A DNA stretch of 64,000 nt from Roseburia intestinalis L1-82 (GTDB taxonomy: Bacteria; Bacillota; Clostridia; Lachnospirales; Lachnospiraceae). Position numbers and translations under genes: made by a program. The stretch is from the NCBI RefSeq assembly GCF_900537995.1, contig NZ_LR027880.1, positions 3,356,001 through 3,420,000 of the forward strand, read 5' to 3'. How positions within the stretch are numbered: the first letter of the stretch is position 1; each line of letters opens with the position of its first letter. Of this stretch, positions 1 to 9,296 are shown in pieces. The notes under the pieces are model-generated. The model did not search any database. It was not told where the DNA came from and saw nothing but the letters and a program-made list of their open reading frames with translations.

Positions 1-2
1 TC

Positions 3-923
3 AAGGGCAGCAACGTGACTGCCGATATGGTCGCAAATCCTTCCTCCATCTGTGGATGGAACCCGGATATGTACGGTGTCCGCGATACGGAGGCAGGACA
101 GGCTTACTATGATTCCCTGATGGAACTTTATGCTTCCTGGGGTGTTGATTTCATCAAGTGCGATGATATCTGCAATACCAATATCTATCCGGCCAATCCT
201 TATTCTGCACGCCATGAGATAGAAATGCTCGCAAAGGCGATCGCACGCTGTGGCAGGCCGATCGTTTTATCCCTTTCTCCGGGACCTGCACTGATCGAAC
301 ACGCATGGCACTATGAGACTTATGCAAATATGTGGCGTATCACCGATGATTTCTGGGATAAATGGGATCTGTTAAAAGATATGTTCCACCGCTGTGAGCT
401 CTGGCAGAACCATGTGGCAAAAGGATGTTACCCGGACTGCGATATGCTTCCGCTCGGCTGGCTTGGAAAAGGATTCGGTCATGAATGGTACACTAATTTT
501 ACACCGGAGGAACAGCATACCATGTTAACGCTCTGGTGTCTCTTCGGTTCCCCTCTGATGCTTGGCTGTGAACTGACAAAGTTAGATGACGCCACACTTG
601 CCCTTCTTACTAACCGCGATGTGCTGTCCATGTTAACCCCGGACTGCAAGCCGCATCAGGTATGTCTTGACGATGAAAAAGCCATCTGGTGTGCATACAA
701 TGCAGTTACCGATGAACACTTTGCCGCCTTCTTCAACCTATCGGATGAGACACAGACGATCCACTGTGACATCGAAACGCTCCATGTCGACGATGAACCC
801 TGTGCCCACAAAGATGCCAGCCTGACGGAACTTTGGAGCAAAGAAAAAACATCCGTATCCGGCAGTGCCATTTCTGTCACACCGCCAGCACACGGATGTC
901 TGGTATTTCGTGTAGAAAACTAG
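3..923 (+). CDS. GH27 alpha-galactosidase-type glycosidase, 3' part
   Basis: The reading frame is open to the left edge, so the gene starts outside the window; the GTG at 15 is internal. About 305 residues of an expected 400-450 are present. The motif FIKCDDI carries the GH27 nucleophile Asp, and MWRITDDFWDKW carries the acid/base Asp region. A short beta-rich C-terminal domain follows the barrel. GH27 enzymes release alpha-galactose, or beta-L-arabinopyranose in some members; which of these applies cannot be told here. It is the only plus-strand gene of the locus and converges on the GH127 gene, with 9 bp between the stop codons. The visible part has no secretion or anchor signal at its C-terminus. 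Confidence 0.9.
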   Translation, partial: KGSNVTADMVANPSSICGWNPDMYGVRDTEAGQAYYDSLMELYASWGVDFIKCDDICNTNIYPANPYSARHEIEMLAKAIARCGRPIVLSLSPGPALIEHAWHYETYANMWRITDDFWDKWDLLKDMFHRCELWQNHVAKGCYPDCDMLPLGWLGKGFGHEWYTNFTPEEQHTMLTLWCLFGSPLMLGCELTKLDDATLALLTNRDVLSMLTPDCKPHQVCLDDEKAIWCAYNAVTDEHFAAFFNLSDETQTIHCDIETLHVDDEPCAHKDASLTELWSKEKTSVSGSAISVTPPAHGCLVFRVEN

Positions 924-932
924 TCGGAAAGA

Positions 933-2864
933 TCACTCCTCCGGCATCCAGACACGCATCTGGTTTTCTCCCCGGTTCGCCCACGCATAATAAGGAATTG
1001 CGGTCAGCGTCACATCTGTCCGCTTCGGGCGTTCCTCGGAGTAAAGTGCATCACTGCTCTCCATCCGGTATCCCGGCAGATGGATCAGCACATTTCCCGC
1101 TAATACACCTTCTTTGCAAAGTTCCGTCTCAGCTTTGATCTCTCTTGGTATACGAAGTGCCTGAATGCACTCACCATTGTCTGCACCTTCAAAGCAGTAA
1201 ACGACCGGTCCCCTCATCAACGCGACACAGCCCTCATCTTCACGCACATTCGTATTTGCATAAATTTTTCGTACTGGAAGATCAAATGTAAGTGCAACCA
1301 CATCATTTTCTCCCCAGTTTCTCTTCAGATAAAGATAACCATCTTTCACAAAAGACATGTCATCTGTTTTTTCTCCGTTTACTGTCACAGCAAGTGTGTC
1401 CGGACGAATATGGGATGGGATATGAATTGCAAGTTCAAACGCCTTTTCTTTTTTTGCTTTTACCTGATAGGATACCTTTCCTTCCCACGGATAACTGCTT
1501 TCTACCGTAATCACCGCTTTATCAAAATCCGCGGTCTGTCCCAGAAACAGATGTGAATAGAGCGTCGTTTCACTCTCACTCCATGCATAAGTTCCCAGTG
1601 AAGTTACAAGACGTACCAGGTTCGGCGGACAGCATGCACATGCATACCAGCCCGGACGGGTCGGCAATACATGTTTATAACCAAAGATCGTGCCGGATGT
1701 TCCCGGATTTACCTCAAGCGGATTCACATAGAAAAACTGTTTTCCATCCAACTGGATACCGCTGATGGTTCCATTGTAAAATTCCCGTTCCATGATATCG
1801 GCATAAATTCCAAGGGGTTTTATTTCCAACATTCTCTTTGCAAAAAAGATCATTCCTATCGACGCGCAGGTCTCCGCATATGCCATATCGTTTGGCAGAT
1901 CATAGTCAATCGTAAATGCCTCGCCCTCAACCGTAGAACCGATGCCGCCGGTGATGTACATTCTTTTCTTTACAATATTATCCCACAGAGTCTGACACGC
2001 CTCATAAAGTCTCTGATCTTTATCTTCCCCGGCAAGGTCTGCCATCGCCGTGTACATATAAACGGCACGCACACTGTGCCCAACCGCCTCTTTCTGCTCA
2101 TAGATCGTGGCATGTGTCTGCGTATATCTCTGATCTAACGGCTCTAAGCTGTACTGCCCCCAGTGCTGCCAGCCTCTTTTTTTCTTTTCCTCGTAAAAGT
2201 AATTTGGATTTTTTCCGCGCTCTTCCAAAAAATACCGTGCCATATCCTTATATTTCTCTTTTCCGGTCGCACGGTAAAGTTTCATCAGTCCGATCTCAAC
2301 TTCCTGGTGCCCCGGAATCCCCGGCTCTTTATCTTCCCCGAACATGGAAATAATATGGTCAGCAAGACGCTCCACCACATGAAGCAGTTTGTCTTTTCCG
2401 GTTGTCTGATAGTAGGCGACTCCTGCCTCCATCATATGTCCGGCACAATAAAGTTCATGGCACTCCTGCAAATTCTGCCAGCGGTGTTCCGGTTCTTTTA
2501 CAATAAAAAAGGTATCAAGATAGCCATCCGGCTGCTGTGCCTTTTCGATGATGTCAATGATCTCATCCGCACGCGCTTCCAACTCATTGTCCGGCTTTAC
2601 CGCAAGCGAATAGGCGACACCCTCTAACCATTTTGCGACGTCACTGTCCTGAAAGACCATACCGTAAAATTCTCCTTCGCTTAAACCTGCGGCAATACGA
2701 AAATTTTCAATGGCATGGCTTTTTTCCACGCCTGGCACTTCATCATTTAATACTTTCTCCTGAAACGGAATGACGGTGTCTGTCATGCGGTGCTGCATGG
2801 CAGACCAGAATGGGTCGTGGATTTTTATCTGGTTGATGTTGATTTCACGAATATTTTTTGACAT
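933..2864 (-). CDS. GH127 beta-L-arabinofuranosidase (DUF1680)
   Basis: This 643-residue protein matches the length of the Bifidobacterium HypBA1 family (about 658). The metal/thiolate active site is visible: Glu331 and Cys333 in AETCASIGM, and Cys411-Cys412 in CACCPPNLVR. These correspond to Glu338, Cys340, Cys417 and Cys418 of HypBA1, where a zinc-bound Cys is the nucleophile. The family releases terminal beta-L-arabinofuranose. There is no signal peptide, so action is cytoplasmic. The start is supported by AAAGGAGG just upstream of the ATG. It lies 43 bp downstream of the beta-glucuronidase gene and is probably the last gene of that operon. Confidence 0.92.
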   Translation of the reverse strand: MSKNIREININQIKIHDPFWSAMQHRMTDTVIPFQEKVLNDEVPGVEKSHAIENFRIAAGLSEGEFYGMVFQDSDVAKWLEGVAYSLAVKPDNELEARADEIIDIIEKAQQPDGYLDTFFIVKEPEHRWQNLQECHELYCAGHMMEAGVAYYQTTGKDKLLHVVERLADHIISMFGEDKEPGIPGHQEVEIGLMKLYRATGKEKYKDMARYFLEERGKNPNYFYEEKKKRGWQHWGQYSLEPLDQRYTQTHATIYEQKEAVGHSVRAVYMYTAMADLAGEDKDQRLYEACQTLWDNIVKKRMYITGGIGSTVEGEAFTIDYDLPNDMAYAETCASIGMIFFAKRMLEIKPLGIYADIMEREFYNGTISGIQLDGKQFFYVNPLEVNPGTSGTIFGYKHVLPTRPGWYACACCPPNLVRLVTSLGTYAWSESETTLYSHLFLGQTADFDKAVITVESSYPWEGKVSYQVKAKKEKAFELAIHIPSHIRPDTLAVTVNGEKTDDMSFVKDGYLYLKRNWGENDVVALTFDLPVRKIYANTNVREDEGCVALMRGPVVYCFEGADNGECIQALRIPREIKAETELCKEGVLAGNVLIHLPGYRMESSDALYSEERPKRTDVTLTAIPYYAWANRGENQMRVWMPEE

Positions 2865-2907
2865 GAGTCCTCCTTTAGTTTGTGGCTCCCGCTTTGTGCT
2901 TTACCAC

Positions 2908-4710
2908 CTAACCCTTATACTCAAAATTAGGTATCTCTCCCCATCTCTCTTTAAAGTAATGCGCCGCCATTTTCGGTCTCCTCTCTCTCGTAAACAGTCC
3001 CTTTTTATTACCATCGACTCTCATGCATCCCTGCACAGTCGCAAAATCCGCAAAGTTCCAGACATGTTCACCGATAAAGAACTTCCTCTTATCAAACTGC
3101 GCATTCTGTCTCTTGTAAAACTCCACCTGAAATTCCTCCGAGAACATTTCCGGCACACACTCATGGATGCCGGCTACAGCATCGGCACCGTACTCGGTGA
3201 TCATGACCGGTTTATTCTGTGACTCCCAGAAGTCGAGTTCAAGATTTAATCCATAGCAGGCAGCGTCAAGATCTCCGGACAGGTTGTACCATCCATAGTA
3301 ACGGTTAATGCAGACGACATCCATGCTTCTTGTGACAATGTCTTTTTCATAATTGTTCTGACAGCAGACTAAAGTGACTGGACGGTCAGACGGGTCTGTC
3401 TCATGTGCCAGTTCATAGAGGGAATGCCAGTACTCGTATGCTGACTCCGGGAAATTCTCCGTATCAGGTTCATTTCCAAGTGACCACATGACAACGCATG
3501 GATGGTTTTTGTCACGCGCGATCATGTCCTTAATGACCTGTTCATGGTGTTCACGGATAGGAAATGTCTCATAAGGATTGATTCCTGCTCCGGCACCGAT
3601 CCCGACTGCCGGAACCTCGTCGATGATCACGATTCCTTCACGGTCGCACAGGCGGTACATTTCTTCCGCATATGGATAATGGCTGGTACGGAAGGAATTT
3701 GCATGCAGCCAGTGGATCAGATTGACATCTTTGACATCCAGGCAGACGTCCATACCGCGTCCGTGAAATGCGGAATCCTCATGTTTTCCAAATCCTTTGA
3801 AGTAAAATGGTTTTCCATTGATCAGAAATGAAGTCCCCTCCACGCGCACCGTACGCACGCCAAACGGCTCCTCATAATAATCATCACCGAACGTGACTGC
3901 TGCCGTATACAGATACGGTGTTCCCGGATATGGCTCCCACAGTTTTGCATCCGGTATCACGATCTCCCCGGAAGTGCCTTTTGCCTGTGCCACTTCATTT
4001 CCATTGGCATCTAAGATCTGCAGTACAACTTCCTGTCCATCTGTATCTGAAGTCTTAACCTGATAATTCACAATGCCATCTGTTCCACGGATATCTGTCA
4101 CAAGCGTTACATCTTTGATATACGCCTTCGGTGTCGTATAAATTCTGACCGGACGGTTGATCCCTGCATAATTAAAGAAATCAAAATTAGGAAGATTCTG
4201 TGGTTTTCTCCAGCGCTTTGCCGCCTCGACACCCGGCACGCCTGCATTGTCCGCTCCCATAAATGAGGTCCCCTCCTCATTGCCGACCGGGAGCGTGCTG
4301 TGATTGATGCGGTTATCCACAGCAACGACCAGTTCCGCACTCTCCCCTGCACATAATTTGTCAGTGATATCCACTTCAAATGGAAGAAATCCTCCTTTAT
4401 GCTGTGTGAGCAATACCCCATTCAGATAAATTTTTGCAAAATGTGTTACTGCGTCAAAGCGAAGCACCAGTCTCTGTCCCTTGTAATAAGAAGGCACTGT
4501 AATATTTCTCCGGTAATACGCATAACCGTAATGATTCCGGTAAGCAATATCATCCTTCTGATCGTTGTAAGATGCCGGAACTGCAATTGGCTCCATCTGA
4601 TCCGGCAATGTTACCGTATCTTTCGGTTCCTCCGTTGTCCCAAGTGCAAAATCCCACACTCCGTTTAAATCAATGATCCCACGAATCTTATTTTCCTGTG
4701 GATATAACAT
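2908..4710 (-). CDS. uidA: GH2 beta-glucuronidase
   Basis: The protein (600 residues) has the GH2 layout of jelly-roll, Ig-like domain and TIM barrel. The acid/base is Glu414 in MWSLGNEPDT and the nucleophile is Glu506 in MITEYGAD. Near the C-terminus GNKKGLFTR supplies the Asn568-x-Lys570 motif that recognises the glucuronate carboxylate and separates beta-glucuronidases from beta-galactosidases. The segment after IIDEVPAVG, where E. coli GusA has its long loop 1, is short. It has no signal peptide. The start is 1 bp after the GH43 stop, with GGAGGGG inside the end of that gene, so the two are translationally linked. It would release glucuronate from imported oligosaccharides. Confidence 0.93.
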   Translation of the reverse strand: MLYPQENKIRGIIDLNGVWDFALGTTEEPKDTVTLPDQMEPIAVPASYNDQKDDIAYRNHYGYAYYRRNITVPSYYKGQRLVLRFDAVTHFAKIYLNGVLLTQHKGGFLPFEVDITDKLCAGESAELVVAVDNRINHSTLPVGNEEGTSFMGADNAGVPGVEAAKRWRKPQNLPNFDFFNYAGINRPVRIYTTPKAYIKDVTLVTDIRGTDGIVNYQVKTSDTDGQEVVLQILDANGNEVAQAKGTSGEIVIPDAKLWEPYPGTPYLYTAAVTFGDDYYEEPFGVRTVRVEGTSFLINGKPFYFKGFGKHEDSAFHGRGMDVCLDVKDVNLIHWLHANSFRTSHYPYAEEMYRLCDREGIVIIDEVPAVGIGAGAGINPYETFPIREHHEQVIKDMIARDKNHPCVVMWSLGNEPDTENFPESAYEYWHSLYELAHETDPSDRPVTLVCCQNNYEKDIVTRSMDVVCINRYYGWYNLSGDLDAACYGLNLELDFWESQNKPVMITEYGADAVAGIHECVPEMFSEEFQVEFYKRQNAQFDKRKFFIGEHVWNFADFATVQGCMRVDGNKKGLFTRERRPKMAAHYFKERWGEIPNFEYKG

Positions 4711-4711
4711 G

Positions 4712-5620
4712 TTACCCCTCCATTTCTGCCTTAATTAATCTCTCATACTCTGCGTCACTTAATTCCAGCACCCCGCCGTGTCTTTTTTTCGTCCTGCCAA
4801 GATCATATTTTTCTTTTTCCAAAATCGTGAAATCACCCGATGACAGATCTTCCGTGATCATCGGCAGATACCCTTTTCCCTCGGCAAACTGGTCTGCGAT
4901 CACACACCAGCTCCTGCCCTCCGGCAAAAGATAGCCCTCCGGGCCTTCCATGCCTTTTAATTTTTCAAAAACCGGGCAGGAGATCCGCTTAAAATCCCCG
5001 CGGAGACTGTCTGACTCCTCTAAGATCAGCCTGCTGTCGGTCTCATCCTTTGAGATCCGGTAATATTTTCCGTTACTCCTTAAAATCGTGGTATCGATCA
5101 CATCCCGCTCACGTTCCATATACAAAAATGTATCCGAAAATGTGACAAAATCCTTTGTATAAGCGGCATAGATGCGGTGTTTTGCAGTCTCTTCCCCATC
5201 ACATTTTACTTTGGATGCAAAAAAGACTAAAAATGCCTGTTCTTCCTCGTCAAACACAGCCTCCGGCGCCCAGACACAGCCAGCCTCACGGATGCCGACT
5301 GTATGGGCGCGCTCCTTTTCCCAGTGCACGAGGTCTTCTGATTCCCAGATGATGATATCCCTGCTGCCGCGCTCCTGCGCTGCCTGCCAGCCCTCACCCT
5401 TTTCGATTCGAAGATCGGTTGCGATCAGATAATAACGTCCATTCAGCGGATTTTTTACCGGAAACGGATCGCGCACGCCGCACTCGCCGATATGCGAATA
5501 CAGTACCGGTTTTCCATCGTTTAGATCCGTCCAGTGCAGTCCGTCCCGGCTCACGGAAAAATAGATCTGCTCGCCGTCCTTCTGTTCCCCGGTAAAGTGT
5601 ACAAATAAATATCCTGCCAT
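4712..5620 (-). CDS. GH43-like five-bladed propeller glycosidase
   Basis: About 302 residues with GH43-type blades: ECGVRDPFPV, WAPEAVFD, VIDTTILR (candidate pKa-modulating Asp) and GMEGPEGYLL (candidate general acid Glu in an EGP motif). The usual N-terminal base Asp motif is not obvious, so the substrate is not assigned; arabinofuranosidase or galactan-acting activity would suit the locus. An ATG exists at 5632 but has no good ribosome site. The ATG at 5620 has GGAG six bases upstream and begins MAGYLFVHF, so I prefer it. It sits between the GH35 and beta-glucuronidase genes in one operon and lacks a signal peptide. Confidence 0.75.
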   Translation of the reverse strand: MAGYLFVHFTGEQKDGEQIYFSVSRDGLHWTDLNDGKPVLYSHIGECGVRDPFPVKNPLNGRYYLIATDLRIEKGEGWQAAQERGSRDIIIWESEDLVHWEKERAHTVGIREAGCVWAPEAVFDEEEQAFLVFFASKVKCDGEETAKHRIYAAYTKDFVTFSDTFLYMERERDVIDTTILRSNGKYYRISKDETDSRLILEESDSLRGDFKRISCPVFEKLKGMEGPEGYLLPEGRSWCVIADQFAEGKGYLPMITEDLSSGDFTILEKEKYDLGRTKKRHGGVLELSDAEYERLIKAEMEG

Positions 5621-5664
5621 ACCCTGCTCCATTCATATTACTTGATTTTTATTTTCGTGGACAC

Positions 5665-7410
5665 TCAGCCAATATCCGGCTCATCCTTCAACACGATCGT
5701 ATCGCGGGTCTTTCCCTCTGTCTCAAATACGATGATCTCGTTTTCGCCCTTTTTCAGCAGCGGCGCCGGGATATAGAGTCTTTTCTGCGGTCCGATCTCC
5801 CAGAATCTTCCGATATTAAATCCGTTTACAAAGACACAGCCCTTTCCCCATCCCTCAAAATCCAGGAATGTGTCTGCTGTCTCGTCGATATCCACCGTAA
5901 AACGGTAAAATCCCGGCAGCCCTTCTTTGTATTCTTTGGAAAAGTCAACTTTTTCGATATTGTCGAGCGGCAGCGTGTACTGTTTCCAGTGGTTGTGCAT
6001 ATGTCCGTTGACCTGCACACACTGACCAATGCCTTTTCTCTGGTGTTCCATGCGCGGTCCGAAATTGACACGCCCCATATTTTCCATCAGGATATCAAAA
6101 TCTGCTCCCCTTTCAAACGTGACATCCAGCTCTTTTTCTTTTAAAAGTTCCAGATCGTAAAGTGTTGTGACCGGTTTTTGATCCACAAAAATATTGGCAC
6201 GGTCGTTTGCCTCCCACAGGCGGAGTTTTTCGAGTTTCTCCTCCGTATCTAATGTGGAATGATATAAAATATAGCCGTAATTCTGCCCCAGTTTTTCCAT
6301 GCTCTGCAGGAAACTGCTCTCCACCGGAGCACTGATATCATCCAGCACCGAAAACAGGCTTACTTTTTCTTTTAACGGCAGACTTCCATATGCTTTCCTT
6401 TTGATCTCAGTTGTAAATGTGACTTCCGGTATCTCTCTGTACTTCGCAATAACATCACGGTATCTGCGGTATTTTTCTGTGATCTGTCCATCCTCTGTCA
6501 AAAGAGCATCATAGTCATACGATGTCACATCCGGGGTCAGCTCATCATAGTAGTTCGAGCCGTTCATAAATCCAAAATTCGTACCGCCCTCAAACATATA
6601 AATATTGACATGGCCAAGTTCTAACATTTTATCGAGATCTTTGACACTCTCCTCCAGATTGCCTGTCATATGACCGCCATTTCCCCAGTGATCGAACCAG
6701 CCTACCCAGAACTCCGTACACATGAGTGGTCCGCCATCCGTATATTTTTTCAGGACTTCAAAGCGCTCCTCGGTCTTAGATCCAAAATTTCCGGTCGGCA
6801 GCGCGCCTTCTAAATGACCCCCGTTTAAGTTTTCTTCAAACGGTCCGTCCGAGGTAACAAGCGGGACAACGACACCGCCTTTTTGCATTTTATCTCTCAT
6901 TGCAAGCAGATATTCCCTGTCGTTTGCATAATATCCGTATTCATTTTCGACCTGCATCAAAATGACCGGCCCGCCGTAATTAATCTGATACGGCACGATT
7001 TTTTTCAATAATACATCATAGTAATCCTGCACATGTTTTAAAAACGGCGGATAGGAAACGCGCAGTTTCATTCCATCTTCCGCTAACAGCCACGCCGGCA
7101 GTCCGCCAAATTCCCACTCCGCACAAATGTACGGCGACGGTCTTAAAATCACATATAACCCAAGTTCCTGCGCCGTTTTTACAAATCGTTCTATGTCAAG
7201 CATCCCCTCAAAGTGGAATTCACCTTTTTTCGGTTCATGCATGTTCCACGGGATATATGTCTCCACTGTATTGCATCCCATTGCCTTTAATTTTTCAAGT
7301 CTGTCCTGCCAGTATTCCGGAACGATTCTGAAATAATGAATTGCACCCGATATGATCTGAAACGGTTTTCCATCCAGATAAAAATTGTCTGTGATCTCAA
7401 AATTGCCCAT
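5665..7410 (-). CDS. GH35 beta-galactosidase
   Basis: GH35 enzyme of 581 residues. The catalytic acid/base is the second Glu of GGPVILMQVENEYG, and the nucleophile is the Glu of MCTEFWVGWFD. The C-terminal jelly-roll shows GWGKGCVFVNGFNIGRFWE, typical of the family. A GTG at 7431 keeps the frame open, but AGAGGAGAG sits directly upstream of the ATG at 7410, so the latter is taken as the start. There is no signal peptide, so it is a cytoplasmic enzyme removing terminal beta-galactose. It follows the solute-binding protein gene after a hairpin and is followed by the GH43 gene. Confidence 0.93.
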   Translation of the reverse strand: MGNFEITDNFYLDGKPFQIISGAIHYFRIVPEYWQDRLEKLKAMGCNTVETYIPWNMHEPKKGEFHFEGMLDIERFVKTAQELGLYVILRPSPYICAEWEFGGLPAWLLAEDGMKLRVSYPPFLKHVQDYYDVLLKKIVPYQINYGGPVILMQVENEYGYYANDREYLLAMRDKMQKGGVVVPLVTSDGPFEENLNGGHLEGALPTGNFGSKTEERFEVLKKYTDGGPLMCTEFWVGWFDHWGNGGHMTGNLEESVKDLDKMLELGHVNIYMFEGGTNFGFMNGSNYYDELTPDVTSYDYDALLTEDGQITEKYRRYRDVIAKYREIPEVTFTTEIKRKAYGSLPLKEKVSLFSVLDDISAPVESSFLQSMEKLGQNYGYILYHSTLDTEEKLEKLRLWEANDRANIFVDQKPVTTLYDLELLKEKELDVTFERGADFDILMENMGRVNFGPRMEHQRKGIGQCVQVNGHMHNHWKQYTLPLDNIEKVDFSKEYKEGLPGFYRFTVDIDETADTFLDFEGWGKGCVFVNGFNIGRFWEIGPQKRLYIPAPLLKKGENEIIVFETEGKTRDTIVLKDEPDIG

Positions 7411-7468
7411 GCCATCTCTCCTCTTTTTCACAAAATGTTCCTTTTGTATCAGTTCTTTCCTATAACAA

Positions 7469-7505
7469 AAGGTGTTGATCCCCTATTTCTTAGAATCAAC
7501 ACCTT
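7469..7505 (-). terminator. Hairpin terminator or attenuator after the binding-protein gene
   Basis: AAGGTGTTGAT at 7469-7479 pairs perfectly with ATCAACACCTT at 7495-7505 (11 bp, 15-nt loop). On the minus strand it is followed by TTTTG. It lies between the binding-protein stop and the GH35 start. It probably ends or dampens transcription, so that the enzymes downstream are made at a lower level than the transporter. Confidence 0.6.
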
Positions 7506-7542
7506 CTGTTCAATAGCGGCACATCATGCCTTTATTGTATAC

Positions 7543-9192
7543 CTATTTGTATAATGCATCAAACTGTTCCTGCAGTGCTGCGGTTACTTCTTCAATACCA
7601 GCCTGTTTTAATGCTGACTGCATCTCTGCAACGATCTCCTCCGCAGTTCCCTGATATTTACCATAAGAGATCTGTTTTGTATAGTTGGTATATACTTCGT
7701 TGATGTTATCGATCTTAGACTGGATATCATCAACTTCCGGTACAAACTGTCCATACGGATAATCAATCTTTAAGGAATCATACTCACTGTAAAGTTTGTC
7801 AATTGCATCCCAGTTTCTTGTAGCGTCTCTGATCTCAAGATCGTCGTTACGCCCCCACCACCAGTTGGTCATACCGTTGATGTTGTCTGTGTCTGAGTTG
7901 TAGCCTTCCGGAGTTGTGCGGAGTCCCTCATCGTTGATCTCGTAAGATACGCCTTCAATACCATAGCAGAGTAATCTGTAGCATTCTTCGTCATTTCTTA
8001 ATAAATCATATACCATCAGTGCTCTTTCCGGGTTCTTGCTTGCTGCGGAAACTGCCATTGCACCGTGTGTGATGGAAAGTGCTACCACGTTTCCGGTCTC
8101 TTCTCCGAAGTAGAAGAAACCTGACTCTGCATCCGGATCATCCTGATAAATCGTATTTGACGGAGTTGCACTGCAAAGATCTGTCCAGGTCTGTGTGTGG
8201 TGCTGCTCTGCTGCAACACGACCGATACGGTAATCATCACGGTTTGAGGAAGCAGTATTGTTTAATACATCTGTCTTCCATACGCCGATGTTATCCCATT
8301 CTTTCATTAATTTTGCATACTCAACCATCATATCTGTGTCTGTGTATGCAGGTGTTGTGATCGTGTAAAGGTCATCTTTTGTACCGCCCCATAATGCGCC
8401 GGAACAGACACCGTCGATTGCAACAAAATTGCTGTGGGAGGTGATCCAGCCGTTTGCCATCTGTGCATACTGTGTACCGTCAGAATCCCATGGAATCACA
8501 TCCGGATATGCTTCTTTTACATATTTAAAGTAAGTTGTAAGGTCTTCCCAGCTCTTGACACCATCTGTCAGTCCTGCTTCTTTTGCCCAGTCAAGACGAT
8601 AGATGAATCCATGGTTGGTCCACTGTGCGTAATTATCCTCCGGGATCAGATAGATTGAGCCGTTATATTTACACAGATCCCAGTGATCCTGGCTTACGCT
8701 CTCCCATGTTTTTGGTGCGTAGGTCTTTAACATATCCTCGGAAAGCTCTAAGAATGCTCCGTTCTTTGCGTTTGGCCAGGCATCGATCCAGTCAGAAGCA
8801 GTTCCGACAAGGTCGACAGAACCATCCATCTGTGCCAGTGTCAGATTGTAGTTGGAGAGATAATCTGTCCATCCGATGTAATAAATCTCAAGTTCTGCAT
8901 TTACTTTTTCGGTCAGGATCGCATTCAGTTTTTCCATCATCTCATCGAGACGCTCTGCGCTCTTACCATCCGGTTTATCACCGGTCACCATATAAGTGAT
9001 CACTACATGTTCGGATGTGTCAATGTCACCACTACTTGTCGTTCCCCCTGTTTCCGTAGTGGATGCACTGTCTTCCGATTTTGCTGCATTTCCTGTTGTG
9101 GAAGAATTGCTTCCTCCGCCACAGGCTGTGGCGCCAAGTAACATTGTACCTGCGAGTAACATTGCCCCAAGTCTCTTAAATCTTTTCTTCAT
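7543..9192 (-). CDS. Carbohydrate ABC transporter solute-binding lipoprotein (LplA-like, DUF3502)
   Basis: 549 residues with a lipoprotein signal: a Lys/Arg-rich start, a hydrophobic core and a lipobox ending ATAC, Cys24 being the lipidation site. A Ser/Thr/Gly-rich linker follows, then a family 1 binding-protein fold. The C-terminal part (from NGMTNWWWGRNDDLEIRD to QEQFDALYK) resembles the DUF3502 domain of LplA-type proteins. It is the substrate-capturing part of the importer whose permeases are encoded directly upstream. No ATPase gene is nearby, as is usual where a shared MsmK-type ATPase serves several importers. The ligand is inferred to be an oligosaccharide of the locus. Confidence 0.9.
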   Translation of the reverse strand: MKKRFKRLGAMLLAGTMLLGATACGGGSNSSTTGNAAKSEDSASTTETGGTTSSGDIDTSEHVVITYMVTGDKPDGKSAERLDEMMEKLNAILTEKVNAELEIYYIGWTDYLSNYNLTLAQMDGSVDLVGTASDWIDAWPNAKNGAFLELSEDMLKTYAPKTWESVSQDHWDLCKYNGSIYLIPEDNYAQWTNHGFIYRLDWAKEAGLTDGVKSWEDLTTYFKYVKEAYPDVIPWDSDGTQYAQMANGWITSHSNFVAIDGVCSGALWGGTKDDLYTITTPAYTDTDMMVEYAKLMKEWDNIGVWKTDVLNNTASSNRDDYRIGRVAAEQHHTQTWTDLCSATPSNTIYQDDPDAESGFFYFGEETGNVVALSITHGAMAVSAASKNPERALMVYDLLRNDEECYRLLCYGIEGVSYEINDEGLRTTPEGYNSDTDNINGMTNWWWGRNDDLEIRDATRNWDAIDKLYSEYDSLKIDYPYGQFVPEVDDIQSKIDNINEVYTNYTKQISYGKYQGTAEEIVAEMQSALKQAGIEEVTAALQEQFDALYK

Positions 9193-9264
9193 ACCATACC
9201 CTCCATATGATTTATTTTTGCAGCAGATCTGTCTTTTTCTAAGACAAAACTGCTTTTATTATGA

Positions 9265-9281
9265 CTCTGCCCCATGCAGAG
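9265..9281 (-). other. Small intercistronic hairpin between permease and binding-protein genes
   Basis: CTCTGC at 9265-9270 pairs with GCAGAG at 9276-9281 in the 104-bp gap. There is no U-tract, so it is more likely a transcript-stabilising or processing structure favouring the abundant binding protein than a terminator. This is inference. Confidence 0.35.
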
Positions 9282-9296
9282 CGATAATCGTATCGA

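Noticed and set aside
2770..3222. Plus-strand frame of 150 codons
   Set aside because: It straddles the ends of two well-supported minus-strand enzymes and resembles no protein.
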